Shown here: positions 38,601-45,579 of the stretch, one piece after another
Position numbering within the stretch: position 1 is the first letter of the stretch
How the letters are laid out: the number at the start of each line of letters is the position of its first letter
DNA from: Bradyrhizobium sp. S69
GTDB taxonomy: Bacteria > Pseudomonadota > Alphaproteobacteria > Rhizobiales > Xanthobacteraceae
DNA: 64,000 nucleotides
Assembly: GCF_009766005.1 (NCBI RefSeq)
Contig: NZ_LMUK01000009.1
Location: forward strand, 44,944 to 108,943
Direction of reading: 5' to 3'
Translations under genes and position numbers: made by a program
Notes under the pieces: model-generated
Database searches by the model: none
What the model saw: the letters and a program-made list of their open reading frames with translations, nothing else
What the model was told of the DNA's origin: nothing

Positions 38601-38964
38601 GGGTCGGCCACAACAGGTCGTCGATCAGGGTGTTGACGGAACCTTCCATGTCCGCCCATGAGCCGCTGGCCAGATCGAACTTCACGCGCTGCCGGGTTTT
38701 GCCTTCACGGCCGACGACTTGGCCGACCCGTTCCAGTTGCTGCGCCATCCGCTGGTTCGCAGCGACGATTTCGTTGAAGGTGTCGGCGATCTTGCCCTCG
38801 ATCCCGAGATGATCGCCGGTCATCCGCACCGAAAAATCCCCGCTTCGCATCGCTTGCAGGGCGTGCAGCAGGTCTTGCAGGGGATCAGATTTTCCGTTCG
38901 GGGCAGGATTGTTTTTCGCGACGCGACGGGCGGTTGAAGGTGCGTCGGGAACCAGGTCGCTCAT
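32686..38964 (-). CDS. Giant hybrid histidine kinase with tandem HAMP repeats, GAF and three receivers
   Basis: 2092-residue protein of the Nik1/group III hybrid kinase type, without membrane segments. After a degenerate N-terminal HAMP region (1-170) come eleven near-identical 92-residue units (about 172-1180), each built of a HAMP pair with [31 protein letters not shown] and [15 protein letters not shown]. Then follow a GAF domain (about 1195-1350), a coiled coil (about 1360-1425), HisKA with His1431 in [12 protein letters not shown], HATPase_c (about 1540-1650, NLLSNAFKF and GTGLGLAIS) and three receivers (about 1700, 1825 and 1970 onward; the last phospho-acceptor is Asp2023). Nik1 kinases sense osmotic or cell-envelope stress through HAMP-array mechanics. 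It heads an operon with the receiver-PAS-HWE kinase. Confidence 0.95.
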   Translation of the reverse strand: MSDLVPDAPSTARRVAKNNPAPNGKSDPLQDLLHALQAMRSGDFSVRMTGDHLGIEGKIADTFNEIVAANQRMAQQLERVGQVVGREGKTRQRVKFDLASGSWADMEGSVNTLIDDLLWPTREVTRAVAAVAQGDLLQTVQLDVDGRPLGGEFLQSANIVNTMIKQLSVFTSEVTRVAREVGTEGKLGGQAQVPEVTGVWKDLTESVNSMANNLTGQVRNIAEVTIAVANGDLSKKITVDVRGEILQLKEAINTMVDQLRSFASEVTRVAREVGTDGKLGGQAIVPGVAGTWKDLTDSVNAMCGNLTAQVRNIANVTTAVARGDLSRKITVDVRGEILELKDTINTMVDQLNSFASEVTRVAREVGTEGKLGGQAQVPGVAGTWKDLTDNVNFMASNLTAQVRNIADVATAIAGGDLSKKITVNVSGEILQLKETLNTMVDQLNAFAGEVTRVAREVGTDGRLGGQANVLGVAGTWKDLTESVNSMASNLTAQVRNIAEVTTAVANGDLSKKITVDVRGEILELKDTINTMVDQLNAFAGEVTRVAREVGTEGKLGGQANVRGVAGTWKDLTDNVNSMAGNLTGQVRNIAEVATAVAKGDLSKKITVNVSGEILQLKETLNTMVDQLNAFAGEVTRVAREVGTDGKLGGQAEVPGVAGTWKDLTDSVNSMAGNLTAQVRNIAEVATAIAGGDLSRKITVDVRGEILQLKETLNTMVDQLNRFAGEVTRVAREVGTEGRLGGQANVPGVAGTWKDLTDNVNSMAGNLTGQVRNIAEVTTAVAKGDLSKKITVDVKGEILELKNTVNTMVDQLNAFASEVTRVAREVGTEGKLGGQAQVPEVAGTWKDLTDNVNFMASNLTAQVRNIAEVATAIAGGDLSKKITVDVRGEILLLKDTLNTMVEQLRSFAAEVTRVAREVGTEGRLGGQAVVPGVGGTWKDLTDNVNLLAANLTTQVRNIAEVTTAVARGDLSRKITVDVKGEILELKNTINTMVDQLNAFAGEVTRVAREVGTEGKLGGQAQVPGVAGTWKDLTDTVNFMAANLTEQVRGIVKVVTAVANGDLKQDLTVKSKGEVAALADTINNMTETLATFADQVTSVAREVGVEGRLGGQANVPGAAGTWKDLTGNVNLLAANLTSQVRAIAEVATAVTKGDLTRSIQVDARGEVAELKDNINTMIGNLRLTTDVNSEQDWLKTNLAKFTNMLQGQRDLTTVGRLLLTELTPLVNAHMGVIYRVENEDNPQLRLLSSYAGNGANPHPQFVQFGEGLIGQSAMDRRQRLVSDIPTDAIPINSALLRVAPRNLVVLPVLFENQVKAVIELSSVGSFTTSQMTFLEQLTDSIGIVLNSIEATMQTEGLLKQSQQLAGELQTQQKELQQTNEQLEQKAQQLAERNVEVERKNQEIEQARRALEEKATELSLTSKYKSEFLANMSHELRTPLNSILILGQQLTENPDGNLSGKQVEFARTIHGAGTDLLNLISDILDLSKIESGTVTVDAEEILTSSLLDTVGRPFRHEAENRHLSFEVEVDGNLARSMVTDSKRLQQVLKNLLSNAFKFTAEGGVRMNVAAAVGGWSAEHPILNHAAAVVAFEVTDTGIGIPLEKQRLIFEAFQQADAGTSRKYGGTGLGLAISRELASLLGGEIHLRSTPGKGSTFTLYLPLKYSGPTVAPRIPTPYATAPALQAAAQERIIEQLPDDRLNLEPGDTILLIVEDDPHYARVLIDLARDTGFKVLVAARGAEALDLAKQFQPTAVSLDVFLPDMLGWTVLSQLKHNPLTRHIPVQIITLDEDRQHALARGAFSFVNKPTTTEGVSAALSQIKEYTKPRRKRLLIVEDNAAEQMSIRELLDHKDIEIIATDTGAEALSVLRSSPCDCVVLDLRLPDMSGFEVLNQIRNDEALSNVPVVVFTGRELSAEEDAELHTMARSIVVKGVESPERLLDETSLFLHRVITELPTEKQRMLEKLNSSDEDLVGRTALLVDDDARNIFALSSVLERRGMKVLTATTGSEAIALVETSPEIAIVLMDIMMPQMDGYQTMGVIRQNPSFSRLPIIALTAKAMKGDREKCLEAGASDYLAKPVNTEQLLLAIRMWLHR
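35430..38460 (-). repeat. Eleven 276-bp coding repeats (HAMP pairs) within the giant kinase
   Basis: The plus-strand phrase GTGAGGTCCTTCCAGGTGCC (with single-base variants) recurs every 276 bases, at about 35594, 35870, 36146, 36422, 36698, 36974, 37250, 37526, 37802, 38078 and 38354. The period equals 92 codons, so reading frame is kept. Units differ mostly at third positions and in short swaps such as [15 protein letters not shown] against [15 protein letters not shown]. Confidence 0.95.
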
Positions 38965-39264
38965 GGGCTTTCCTCTGGAAAACTCGGCCGAATCTCAATG
39001 CACGCCTGATAAGAGGCATCGAAAAAACTCAAAGCAAGCGGGAAATGCGACCGGTTCCAAAAATGGATCCCACCGAAATCAGCCCGGACAAACTAATTCC
39101 CAAGGTTCCCTGGTGTTCCCCGGTTGTGCAAAAAAATCGCGGGCGGTCTTCGGGAGCGCCGGGCGAGATGGTTCGGTGTCGCCACGGGGTTCATTCCAGC
39201 TCCAATAAAAATGCCCGCTCCGAAGCCGAAGCGGACATTTGCAAGGCGCAGAATCCGGCTCGGC
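38965..39264. other. Intergenic region upstream of the giant kinase
   Basis: 300 bases between the kinase start and the stop of the aminoacylase gene. It holds a terminator hairpin for the aminoacylase gene at 39209-39240 and otherwise the presumed promoter region of the kinase operon. No frame has coding character and no repeat family seen elsewhere in the window is present. Confidence 0.5.
39205..39240 (-). terminator. Intrinsic terminator of the aminoacylase-like gene
   Basis: Read on the minus strand, AAATG-T-CCGCT / AGCGG-G-CATTT forms a 10-pair stem with one mismatch around a 10-base loop (TCGGCTTCGG), followed by TTTTATT. It begins about 25 bases after the stop at 39265, the expected position. 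Confidence 0.75.
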
Positions 39265-41010
39265 CTATTGTGCCGCATCCAGTTGCAGGCTGCCTTGCGC
39301 GCCACGTACCAACCGGCCCGGGTGTGATCCGGTGGCGGTGCCGCCGCGTTGCGTCACCACGCCGGAGACGATGGTGGCATCATAGCCATCGACCTGTTGC
39401 AGCAGCCGACGGCCGCCCACCGGAAGGTCGTAATGAACTTTCGGCGGATGCAGATGCAGCCTGTCGTAATCGATGACGTTGATGTCGGCCTTGTAGCCGG
39501 GTGCGATCACGCCGCGATCGTACAACCCGACCGACAGCGCGGTCTTGCGCGACTGCGCCGCCACCACGAAGGGGATCGACAGCTTTTCGCCGCGGCTGCG
39601 GTCCCTGGTCCAGTGCGTCAGCAGATAGGTCGGGAAGCTCGCATCGCAGATGATGCCGCAATGCGCGCCGCCGTCGCTCAATCCCGGCACCGAGTTCGGA
39701 TCGCGCAGCATCTCGCGCGTCGCATCGAGATTGCCGTCGGAATAATTCAGGAACGGCACATAGAGCATGCCGCGGCCTTCGTCGGTCAGCATGGCGTCGT
39801 AGGCCAGCGCTTCGGCTTGCTGGCCCTGACGCTTGGCCTGCGCGCCCAGGGTATTTTCCGGCGGCTGTTCGTAGTCCGGCGGATTGCCGAGCAGATACAT
39901 CTTGTCGTAGTTGGGCCGGAAGAACAGCGGATCGTCGGTCGCGGTGGCGTGTTCATTCAGGATAGCGGCCCGCAGTTCGGGCTGCCGCAGCGCTGCCAGC
40001 CGCTCCTTCAGTGGCAGATGGGAGATCGCCTTGTAGCTTGGATGGGTCTGGAACGGATTGCGCGACAATTCCAGCCCAAGCATCAGTCCGACCGGGCGGG
40101 CGGCGATCTGCGCCGTGATCGACAGCCCGCGCGCCGAAGCATCGCGGATGGTGTCGAGCGTCTGGCGCCAGCGCTGCGGCGCCTTGTCGTTTTGCGTGAT
40201 CGAGAACGAAACCGGGATCCGGGTGTTCTCCGCCACCCGCAGCAGCATCGGCAGGTCTTCGTCGAGGGTGGAGAGATCGAGCACGAATTGCAGCACGCTG
40301 CGGCCGACGCCGTGCATCGCGCCCGCGATCGCCGTCAGTTCGTCCTCGCCCGCCTTCAAGGTCGGCGTGAAGTCGCCGGTCGAGGTGCGATGGTTCAGGG
40401 TGCGCGAGGTCGAAAAACCCAGCGCGCCGGCGCGGACGGCGTCGCCGGCAAGTGCCGCCATCGCCTTGTTGTCCTCCGGTGTCGAGGGGTCGCGGCGCGC
40501 GCCACGCTCGCCCATCACATAGACCCGAAGTGCCGCATGCGGCAGTTGCGCGCCGATGTCGATGTCGAAATCGCGCTTCGACAGCCAGTTCATGTAATCC
40601 GGAAAACTCTCCCACGCCCACGGAATGCCGGCGCTCAGTACCGGCTCGGGGATATCCTCGACGCCTTCCATCAATTGAATCAGGCGCTGGTGGTCGCTCG
40701 GTCGGCAGGGCGCGAAGCCAACGCCGCAATTGCCCATGATGGCGGTGGTGACGCCGTTCTGCGACGAAGGCGTGATGTCGTGGCTCCAGGCGACCTGGCC
40801 GTCGTAATGGGTGTGAACGTCGACAAAGCCCGGCGTCACCAGTTTGCCCCGGGCGTCGATCTCTTCCTTGCCTTTGCCTGCGACCTTGCCGACCTCGATG
40901 ATACGGCCATTGGTGATTGCGACGTCGGCCTCGAACAATTCGCCGCCGAGGCCATCGGCGATGCTGCCACCGCGGATCACGAGGTCTGGAGTGCTGGTCA
41001 TGGCGTTCAT
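39265..41010 (-). CDS. Amidohydrolase, N-acyl-D-amino-acid deacylase-like
   Basis: 581-residue metal-dependent amidohydrolase of the D-aminoacylase group, which releases free D-amino acids from N-acyl forms or cleaves related amides. The N-terminal beta-sandwich motif LVIRGGSIADGLGG leads to the metal site VDVHTHYDGQ (HxH). Other family regions are GNCGVGFAPCRP, LGFSTSRTLNH and the late metal aspartate in LSDGGAHCGI, followed by APGYKADINVID. It has no signal peptide, so it is cytoplasmic. It is somewhat longer than classical D-aminoacylases (about 480) and resembles the larger family members common in soil bacteria. It is followed by a terminator and lies 104 bases downstream of an MFS gene, which may be its partner. 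Confidence 0.88.
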   Translation of the reverse strand: MNAMTSTPDLVIRGGSIADGLGGELFEADVAITNGRIIEVGKVAGKGKEEIDARGKLVTPGFVDVHTHYDGQVAWSHDITPSSQNGVTTAIMGNCGVGFAPCRPSDHQRLIQLMEGVEDIPEPVLSAGIPWAWESFPDYMNWLSKRDFDIDIGAQLPHAALRVYVMGERGARRDPSTPEDNKAMAALAGDAVRAGALGFSTSRTLNHRTSTGDFTPTLKAGEDELTAIAGAMHGVGRSVLQFVLDLSTLDEDLPMLLRVAENTRIPVSFSITQNDKAPQRWRQTLDTIRDASARGLSITAQIAARPVGLMLGLELSRNPFQTHPSYKAISHLPLKERLAALRQPELRAAILNEHATATDDPLFFRPNYDKMYLLGNPPDYEQPPENTLGAQAKRQGQQAEALAYDAMLTDEGRGMLYVPFLNYSDGNLDATREMLRDPNSVPGLSDGGAHCGIICDASFPTYLLTHWTRDRSRGEKLSIPFVVAAQSRKTALSVGLYDRGVIAPGYKADINVIDYDRLHLHPPKVHYDLPVGGRRLLQQVDGYDATIVSGVVTQRGGTATGSHPGRLVRGAQGSLQLDAAQ

Positions 41011-41114
41011 CCCGGGTTGATTTTATGGCCGCATCATCGGGCGTCCCCCGATGCTGTCAACCGTCCCGGGCGATGTTCAGGAATGCATCAGCTTGATGCT
41101 TCAGCCTTAACGCA

Positions 41115-42368
41115 TCAGCTTTGGGAAGGCATCAGCCCCGCGCCGGAACCCGCAGGGCTTTCCTGCGGGCCGCGATCGGTGACGAGCCCGAGCACGACCG
41201 TCAGGATCATGAACACCACGGAAGCGCCGAACACCCAATGCGGCATGTTCTGATCCATGATCCAGCCGAACAACAACGGGCTGATGATGCCGCCGACATT
41301 GAAGCCCGTGGAGACGATGCCGAAGGCCCGGCCGGCCGCACCGGGAGGTGCGGCGTTGCGCACCAGCATATCCCGCGACGGCGCGATCACGCCGCCGAGG
41401 AAGCCGGCCAGTCCCATCGCCAGCGTCAGCAACAGCCAGGGCATTCCGACCAGCGCGATCACCAGTACGAGGCCGGCGTTGATTGCAAAACAGGCCGCGG
41501 CGACCTGACCGTGGCGCTGGGTACGATCGGCGAGGAAGCCGCCGGCGAGCACGCCGACCGCGCTGCCGCCGAGAAATGCGGTCAGCGCGATATTGGCGGT
41601 CGAAAATGACACGCCATAGCCGCTGATCAGGGCGACGACGCCGAAATTGTTGATGCCGGCGCTGGACAGGCTGAGCAGCAGGAAAAACACCGTCAGTACC
41701 ATCAAGGCAGGTGTGACGACACTTTGTCGCGACGTCGTCGTGCCATTGGCGTCGCGCTGCGCGGCGCCTGCATCGGGGATGCCGACAACGATCAGCAACA
41801 ACGCCACGATCGGGCCGATCGCACCGGCCACGATCAGCGCGCCATGGCCGCCGATCGTGGCAACCAGCGCGGCCATCACGGCGGGCGCGACCGCGCCGCC
41901 GAAGAAGCCGGCAAAGGTATGGATCGAGAAGGCACGGCCCATCCGCGCTTCGTCCATGTGAGCCGAAAGGATCGCATAGTCGGCCGGATGATAAACGCTG
42001 TTGGCGAGCCCGAGCAGCACGGCGCTGGCGATCAGCCAGGGATAGCTCAAATGCAGGCCGAGCATGATCAGCGCGAAGCCGCCCAGCGTCAGCCCCATCA
42101 GCAGGATCTTGCGGGCGCCGATATGATCGGCCAGATAGCCGATCGGCGCCTGGGTCAGGCCGGAGATCACGGCAAAGACGGTGAGTGCGAAGCCAAGGTC
42201 GATATAGCCGACGCCGAGTTTTTCCTTGAGGAAAGGAAACAGCATCGGCAGCACGAACATGTGGAAATGGCTGACCCAATGCGCGGTCGAAATCGCGGCG
42301 AGCGTGCGCGCCGGACTCTCAGCTTTTGCGGCTTTTGCGTGTTGCGGTGCGGCCAGAACGTCGACCAT
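41115..42368 (-). CDS. MFS transporter, Fsr (fosmidomycin-resistance)-like
   Basis: 417-residue carrier with about twelve membrane segments. The start at 42368 is chosen because the frame upstream to 42662 has no transporter-like sequence; the ribosome site (CGGGGTATC) is weak. Segment 1 reads HWVSHFHMFVLPMLFPFLK, followed by GVGYIDLGFAL, APIGYLADHIGARK and GLANSVYHPADYAIL, which is the Fsr/sugar-efflux pattern. Family members export small drugs or metabolites, but many are uncharacterised. It lies upstream of the D-aminoacylase-like gene on the same strand, with a 104-base gap. Confidence 0.88.
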   Translation of the reverse strand: MVDVLAAPQHAKAAKAESPARTLAAISTAHWVSHFHMFVLPMLFPFLKEKLGVGYIDLGFALTVFAVISGLTQAPIGYLADHIGARKILLMGLTLGGFALIMLGLHLSYPWLIASAVLLGLANSVYHPADYAILSAHMDEARMGRAFSIHTFAGFFGGAVAPAVMAALVATIGGHGALIVAGAIGPIVALLLIVVGIPDAGAAQRDANGTTTSRQSVVTPALMVLTVFFLLLSLSSAGINNFGVVALISGYGVSFSTANIALTAFLGGSAVGVLAGGFLADRTQRHGQVAAACFAINAGLVLVIALVGMPWLLLTLAMGLAGFLGGVIAPSRDMLVRNAAPPGAAGRAFGIVSTGFNVGGIISPLLFGWIMDQNMPHWVFGASVVFMILTVVLGLVTDRGPQESPAGSGAGLMPSQS

Positions 42369-42567
42369 CTTGAATTGATACCCCGTTTGAAATGCGGCCC
42401 GGCAAGGCAGGCGGAAACTATCCGCTGGACCGGTTATTTGTCCATGAATGCGGGCGCATGGCTGCCCCGGCGAACCGGGCCGGAACGGCAAAACAGGAGC
42501 GAATTCGCAGGAAGCTTGCAAGCGAATCCGCGAGAAAATTGGCGAGACAACGCGGCCCGAATTGGCA

Positions 42568-43896
42568 ATGATATCGGCCATGGCCGTCGCCGCGCGTGTT
42601 CCGAAGTCGCTCCGGGTGCTCGTTTCCGAGGGAAACAGCACCTCGGCGCGGGAGGCGATCACGATTTTGGGATTGTCCGGGCATCGCGTCGAGGTCTGCG
42701 ATCCCAGCCGGGTTTGCCTTGCACGGTTCTCGCGATTCTTATCGAGATTTCATCGCTGTCCGGGGTTGCGCCAGGATCCCGCGGGGTTTCTCGGCTTCGT
42801 CGAACGGTTGCTCGCAGCGCAGCATTTCGACGTGCTGTTACCGGTTCACGAACAGGGGTTTTTGTTCGCGCGAGTAGGTCAACGGCTCTCGGGTCGCACG
42901 GGGATCGCGCTGCCGGCTTTCGAGAGCTATCGCGTCGCGCACAACAAGGCAGGCTTCAGCCGGTTGCTCGATCAACTGCGATTGCCGCAGCCGCCGACAC
43001 AAATCGTGAAATCCGAGGCTGAGCTTCGCGTCGCGATGCGATTTCCCTCGGTGGTCAAGACATCGGTGGGGACGGCGAGCCGCGGCATCTGGTTTGTGCG
43101 CAATGCCGACGATCTCGAAGCCGTGATGCGCGATCTCCGCGCGCAAGGTTTGAGCGGGCAAGATTTGAGCGTGCAAGGTCTCGGCGTGCAAGGTTTCGGC
43201 GCCAACCGAACGTTCGCCGACGAAGTGCTGGTGCAGGATTTTGTCAACGGCATCACCGGCAAGGCGCAGGCGGTATTTTGTCGAGGCCAGCTGCTTGGCT
43301 TTCACGGCTACCGGCAAATCGCCGCCGGCGCCGGTGGCGGCGAGGCGATCAAGCAAAGCGAGAGCCGCGCCGATGTGCGCGCCCATGTCGCGGCGATCGG
43401 CGAGCATCTCGGCTGGCACGGCGCATTGTCGGTAGATTATGTGCTGGCCGATGCCGCGACACCATTGTTGATCGATTGCAATCCGCGGCTGGTCGAACCG
43501 ATGAGCGCCTATCTCGCCGGCGTCGACCTCGTCGGGCTGTTGCTTGCGATATCGCAAGGCGAAATACCGCAAGCGTCCCAACACAGCCGCGACGGCGTGC
43601 GGACGCATCTTGCGATGCAAGCGCTGCTCGGATGCGCGTCGCGGGGCGGTGACCGAAAACACATTGCGCGCACGTGCTGGCAACTCGCGGCGCGCCGTGG
43701 CGCTTATGCCGATAGCACCGAGGAGTTGACGCCGGCGCGGCTCGACTGGGTCAGCCTGGTACCGCTGGCGATGGTGGCGCTTGCGCTATTGGTGCAGCCG
43801 CGCTGGGGCGCCACGCTGGCGAACAAAGGCTGGGGCGCGCATTTGCTCGATCTCGACAGTATCGCGATCATCGCGCGCCAAGATTTCCCCGGCTAG
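42568..43896 (+). CDS. ATP-grasp domain protein
   Basis: 442-residue ATP-grasp ligase-like protein. The N-terminal preATP-grasp domain starts RVLVSEGNSTSAREAITILG (about residue 15), followed by LLPVHEQGFLFAR, AHNKAGFSRLLDQL and the nucleotide-binding strand VVKTSVGTASRGIWFV. The metal-binding end reads LLIDCNPRLVEPMSAYLAG. Family members join a carboxylate to an amine or other nucleophile using ATP; carbamoyl-phosphate synthase-like and peptide-ligase-like relatives exist, and the substrates here are unknown. A four-fold repeat of a five-residue motif lies at residues 192-211. The start is uncertain: ATG at 42568 or 42580, neither with a strong ribosome site. It is divergent from the MFS gene. 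Confidence 0.82.
   Translation: MISAMAVAARVPKSLRVLVSEGNSTSAREAITILGLSGHRVEVCDPSRVCLARFSRFLSRFHRCPGLRQDPAGFLGFVERLLAAQHFDVLLPVHEQGFLFARVGQRLSGRTGIALPAFESYRVAHNKAGFSRLLDQLRLPQPPTQIVKSEAELRVAMRFPSVVKTSVGTASRGIWFVRNADDLEAVMRDLRAQGLSGQDLSVQGLGVQGFGANRTFADEVLVQDFVNGITGKAQAVFCRGQLLGFHGYRQIAAGAGGGEAIKQSESRADVRAHVAAIGEHLGWHGALSVDYVLADAATPLLIDCNPRLVEPMSAYLAGVDLVGLLLAISQGEIPQASQHSRDGVRTHLAMQALLGCASRGGDRKHIARTCWQLAARRGAYADSTEELTPARLDWVSLVPLAMVALALLVQPRWGATLANKGWGAHLLDLDSIAIIARQDFPG
43141..43200 (+). repeat. 15-bp minisatellite, four units, inside the ATP-grasp gene
   Basis: Four in-frame 15-base units: GCGCAAGGTTTGAGC, GGGCAAGATTTGAGC, GTGCAAGGTCTCGGC and GTGCAAGGTTTCGGC, encoding AQGLS, GQDLS, VQGLG and VQGFG. 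The array falls between the two ATP-grasp subdomain strands, probably in a surface loop. Confidence 0.85.
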
Positions 43897-43997
43897 AGCG
43901 TTTTCGAGCGAAGTGGGCACCGGTTCGCGTGAAGAAAACGCGTCAAACAAAAGACTAGAGCCCCGTTCCGATTCCATCGGAACGGAAAAGGCTCTAG
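43897..43997. repeat. Composite intergenic repeat (family F), with terminal hairpin
   Basis: The element has a first module (GAGCGTTTTCGAGCGAAGTG ... GCGTGAAGAAAACGCG) and a second module at 43955-43997 with nested stems CTAGAGCC / GGCTCTAG and CCGTTCCGAT / ATCGGAACGG around a 3-base loop. The two modules recur separately at about 44604-44641 and 44854-44881. It follows the ATP-grasp stop codon directly, so the hairpin may end that transcript. Confidence 0.8.
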
Positions 43998-44000
43998 GCG

Positions 44001-44168
44001 TCATAGCGGCTCGTCATCGTTGCCGTCGCGATCGCGCTTCGGCGTGGCGATGTCGCCATCCTCGATGTCATCGTCCTCAATGTTATGGTCCTCGATCGGG
44101 ATGGGCGGTGCTTCCTTGGATTTGCCTTTGGTTTTGGGAGGGTCATCCTTCTTGCCGATTCCGCCCAT
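44001..44168 (-). CDS. Small acidic hypothetical protein (55 aa)
   Basis: A short frame starting ATG at 44168 with GAGGGAGAATGAT directly upstream, a good ribosome site. The protein begins MGGIGKKDDPPKTKGKSKEA and continues with a strongly acidic tail (IEDHNIEDDDIEDGDIATP, then KRDRDGNDDEPL). It has basic first and acidic second halves, no hydrophobic segment and no Cys, and is probably disordered. No family was recognised. It is divergent from the 80-residue gene at 44337. A longer frame on the same strand (43994-44386) has an arginine-rich, low-complexity translation and no ribosome site, so this frame is preferred. Confidence 0.55.
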   Translation of the reverse strand: MGGIGKKDDPPKTKGKSKEAPPIPIEDHNIEDDDIEDGDIATPKRDRDGNDDEPL

Positions 44169-44336
44169 ATCATTCTCCCTCGTTCGGATGGATCAAAGCC
44201 GGGCCCCAAACGTTGAAGCGAATAGCCGGCGACCTCAATCTCACCGTGTTTTGCCGGGCATATTATCCACTGTCGAACAAACTTTCCTGCCTTTTTCCGG
44301 CGATCCGTGTAAAGGAGGCGCAACAAGGAGCTATTG

Positions 44337-44579
44337 ATGAAGAAGCCTAAGATCGAAGCCGAAGAACAGTCACCGCGCCGAATCATCCGCGCCGATAAAG
44401 CGCCGACCGACGGCTACTCGCTGGTCGTGGATGGCCATTTCAAATCGCACCACGCCACCGTCGAGGCGGCCGAGGAAGCCGGCATGGCGTTGAAGAATCA
44501 ATTCCAGATGCTTCAGGTACAGGTCTACGACGCCGCGACCAAGACGCGATCGATGATCGAGTGGCCGTTGCCGGCGTAA
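44337..44579 (+). CDS. Small conserved-looking hypothetical protein (80 aa)
   Basis: 80 residues, ATG start with AAGGAG six bases upstream; a TTG one codon earlier is less likely. The sequence has the pattern of a small folded domain: IIRADKAPTDGYSLVVDGHF, then HHATVEAAEEAGMALKNQFQ and LQVQVYDAATKTRSMIEWPL, suggesting strand-helix-strand. The N-terminus is charged (MKKPKIEAEEQSPRR). No known family was recognised. It is flanked by repeats and not in an operon. Confidence 0.7.
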   Translation: MKKPKIEAEEQSPRRIIRADKAPTDGYSLVVDGHFKSHHATVEAAEEAGMALKNQFQMLQVQVYDAATKTRSMIEWPLPA

Positions 44580-44603
44580 TTTTCCGGGGGCTCGGTGGCT
44601 GCC

Positions 44604-44641
44604 GTTCGCGTGAAGAAAACGCGTCGAACAAAAGACTAGAG
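44604..44641. repeat. Family F repeat, first module only
   Basis: CGTTCGCGTGAAGAAAACGC then GTCGAACAAAAGACTAGAGC matches the first module of the composite element at 43897-43997 almost exactly, but the hairpin module that should follow directly is found about 210 bases away at 44854-44881. Confidence 0.75.
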
Positions 44642-44672
44642 CGCGACGATTGCTGATTGAACCGGGGGCGAT

Positions 44673-44807
44673 TTCCCTTCACCTCTCCCGTTGGGAGAGG
44701 TCGGCGCGTAGCGCCGGGTGAGGGGTTACAGCCTCTTGTTTGACATAAGAGCCCTTACCCGATTTGCTTCGCAAATCGACCTCTCCCAACGGGAGAGGTG
44801 AAGGGAA
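44673..44807. repeat. Palindromic intergenic repeat, family D
   Basis: 135 bp element with outer arms TTCCCTTCACCTCTCCCGTT and AACGGGAGAGGTGAAGGGAA, a perfect long inverted pair, and inner arms that diverge (GGCGCGTAGCGCC and GATTTGCTTCGCAAATC, each a small hairpin). A single copy is seen. It separates the two modules of a split family F repeat. Confidence 0.9.
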
Positions 44808-44853
44808 GCGCGCCGATAACCCCGGCTCAATCCAATCTCATCCTGCTTTACAG

Positions 44854-44881
44854 CCCCGTTCCGATTCCATCGGAACGGGAA
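44854..44881 (-). terminator. Family F hairpin module, probable transcript end for the small-gene pair
   Basis: On the minus strand CCCGTTCCGAT / ATCGGAACGGG forms a perfect 11-pair stem with a 3-base loop, directly after the stop codon at 44886. No T run follows, so factor-dependent ending or RNA protection is as likely as intrinsic termination. Confidence 0.5.
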
Positions 44882-44885
44882 AGCT

Positions 44886-45152
44886 TTAAGTCCTGCGTCC
44901 GCCGCTCTGTTGCCCGGCCAGCCACTCGCCTAACGCCGGGGCTTTTTCCGCCGATTTTTTCGAATTGGCCCGCGCCTTCTTCGGCGCGGCAGGAGCTTGC
45001 GGAGGGGCTGCGGCTTCGCGTGCGAGCCGCAACGCCTTCAGCCTTGCCATGTTGTCGAGCACCGCCTTGGTGGCGACATCGCGATCGAGCATGTTGCTCT
45101 TGGCGGTTCCGCCGGCCTTGTTGTTGCGTGCGTCGCGATCTGCTTTTGTCAT
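44886..45152 (-). CDS. Small Ala/Lys-rich hypothetical protein (88 aa)
   Basis: 88 residues, start overlapping the stop of the preceding 76-residue gene by four bases (ATGA), a strong sign of coupled translation. The sequence has a helical centre (NMARLKALRLAREAAAPP) and a Pro/Ala/Lys linker (PAAPKKARANSKKSAEKAP) before GEWLAGQQSGGRRT. It shares the LRLAREAA motif with the preceding protein's RLAREAAERDK, suggesting an ancient duplication. It is basic and may bind nucleic acid, but no family was recognised. It is followed by a hairpin. Confidence 0.6.
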   Translation of the reverse strand: MTKADRDARNNKAGGTAKSNMLDRDVATKAVLDNMARLKALRLAREAAAPPQAPAAPKKARANSKKSAEKAPALGEWLAGQQSGGRRT

Positions 45153-45379
45153 TTGGCGGTCTTCTTCTTTTTGGCTTTCGCCTTGGGTTCGACCGGCTTG
45201 TCGCGCTCGGCCGCTTCCCGGGCCAAGCGCTGCGCGCGCAGATCCGCGGTCCGCTTCCGTATCGCGATATCGGCGGCGGCAATATCGGCCATCGCCTTGA
45301 TGCCTTCGGCATCCTGGGCGATCTTCCGGTTCAGCCGGATTTCCTTCATCTCGGCAGGGCTTTTCGGTTCGTCATCCAT
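45149..45379 (-). CDS. Small charged helical hypothetical protein (76 aa)
   Basis: 76 residues, with GAGG seven bases before the ATG. It is nearly all charged helix: AEMKEIRLNRKIAQDAEGIK, then AAADIAIRKRTADLRAQRLA, ending in a lysine tail (KAKAKKKKTAK). There is no hydrophobic or cysteine-containing segment. It is first of a two-gene unit with the 88-residue protein, with which it shares a RLAREAA motif. No family was recognised. Upstream DNA carries an 11-bp tandem repeat and alternating CG. Confidence 0.6.
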   Translation of the reverse strand: MDDEPKSPAEMKEIRLNRKIAQDAEGIKAMADIAAADIAIRKRTADLRAQRLAREAAERDKPVEPKAKAKKKKTAK

Positions 45380-45408
45380 CGGTATGCCTCGAATTAGCGG
45401 GGGCGCGC

Positions 45409-45430
45409 GCGCGTATTTTGCGCGTATTTT
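45409..45430. repeat. 11-bp tandem duplication upstream of the small-gene pair
   Basis: GCGCGTATTTT occurs twice in a row, preceded by a (GC)n run from 45403. The spot is 30-50 bases upstream of the 76-residue gene, in its probable promoter region. Confidence 0.6.
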
Positions 45431-45489
45431 TGGGGGGCGCGACCGGTATCGGCGATACTACCACGCCTCGGACGGTAAAAGGGGCCCTG

Positions 45490-45511
45490 TTTTCGGCGTA
45501 TTTGCCGAAAA
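45490..45511. terminator. Bidirectional terminator hairpin after the persulfide dioxygenase gene
   Basis: TTTTCGGC / GCCGAAAA is a perfect 8-pair inverted repeat around a 6-base loop, with A and T runs at its ends, about 70 bases after the stop of the sulfur cluster's last gene. Confidence 0.55.
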
Positions 45512-45579
45512 ACCACGATTTCTCAATGAGATCGAATTCGTGGTGAATGCTGGTCAAGTGCGGTTTGTGGACCGAAAAG

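Noticed and set aside
39349..41253. 634-codon plus-strand frame
   Set aside because: Antisense of the aminoacylase-like gene; no coding character.
45372..45557. 61-codon minus-strand frame upstream of the small-gene pair
   Set aside because: Overlaps the start of a better-supported gene and crosses a terminator hairpin; no ribosome site.
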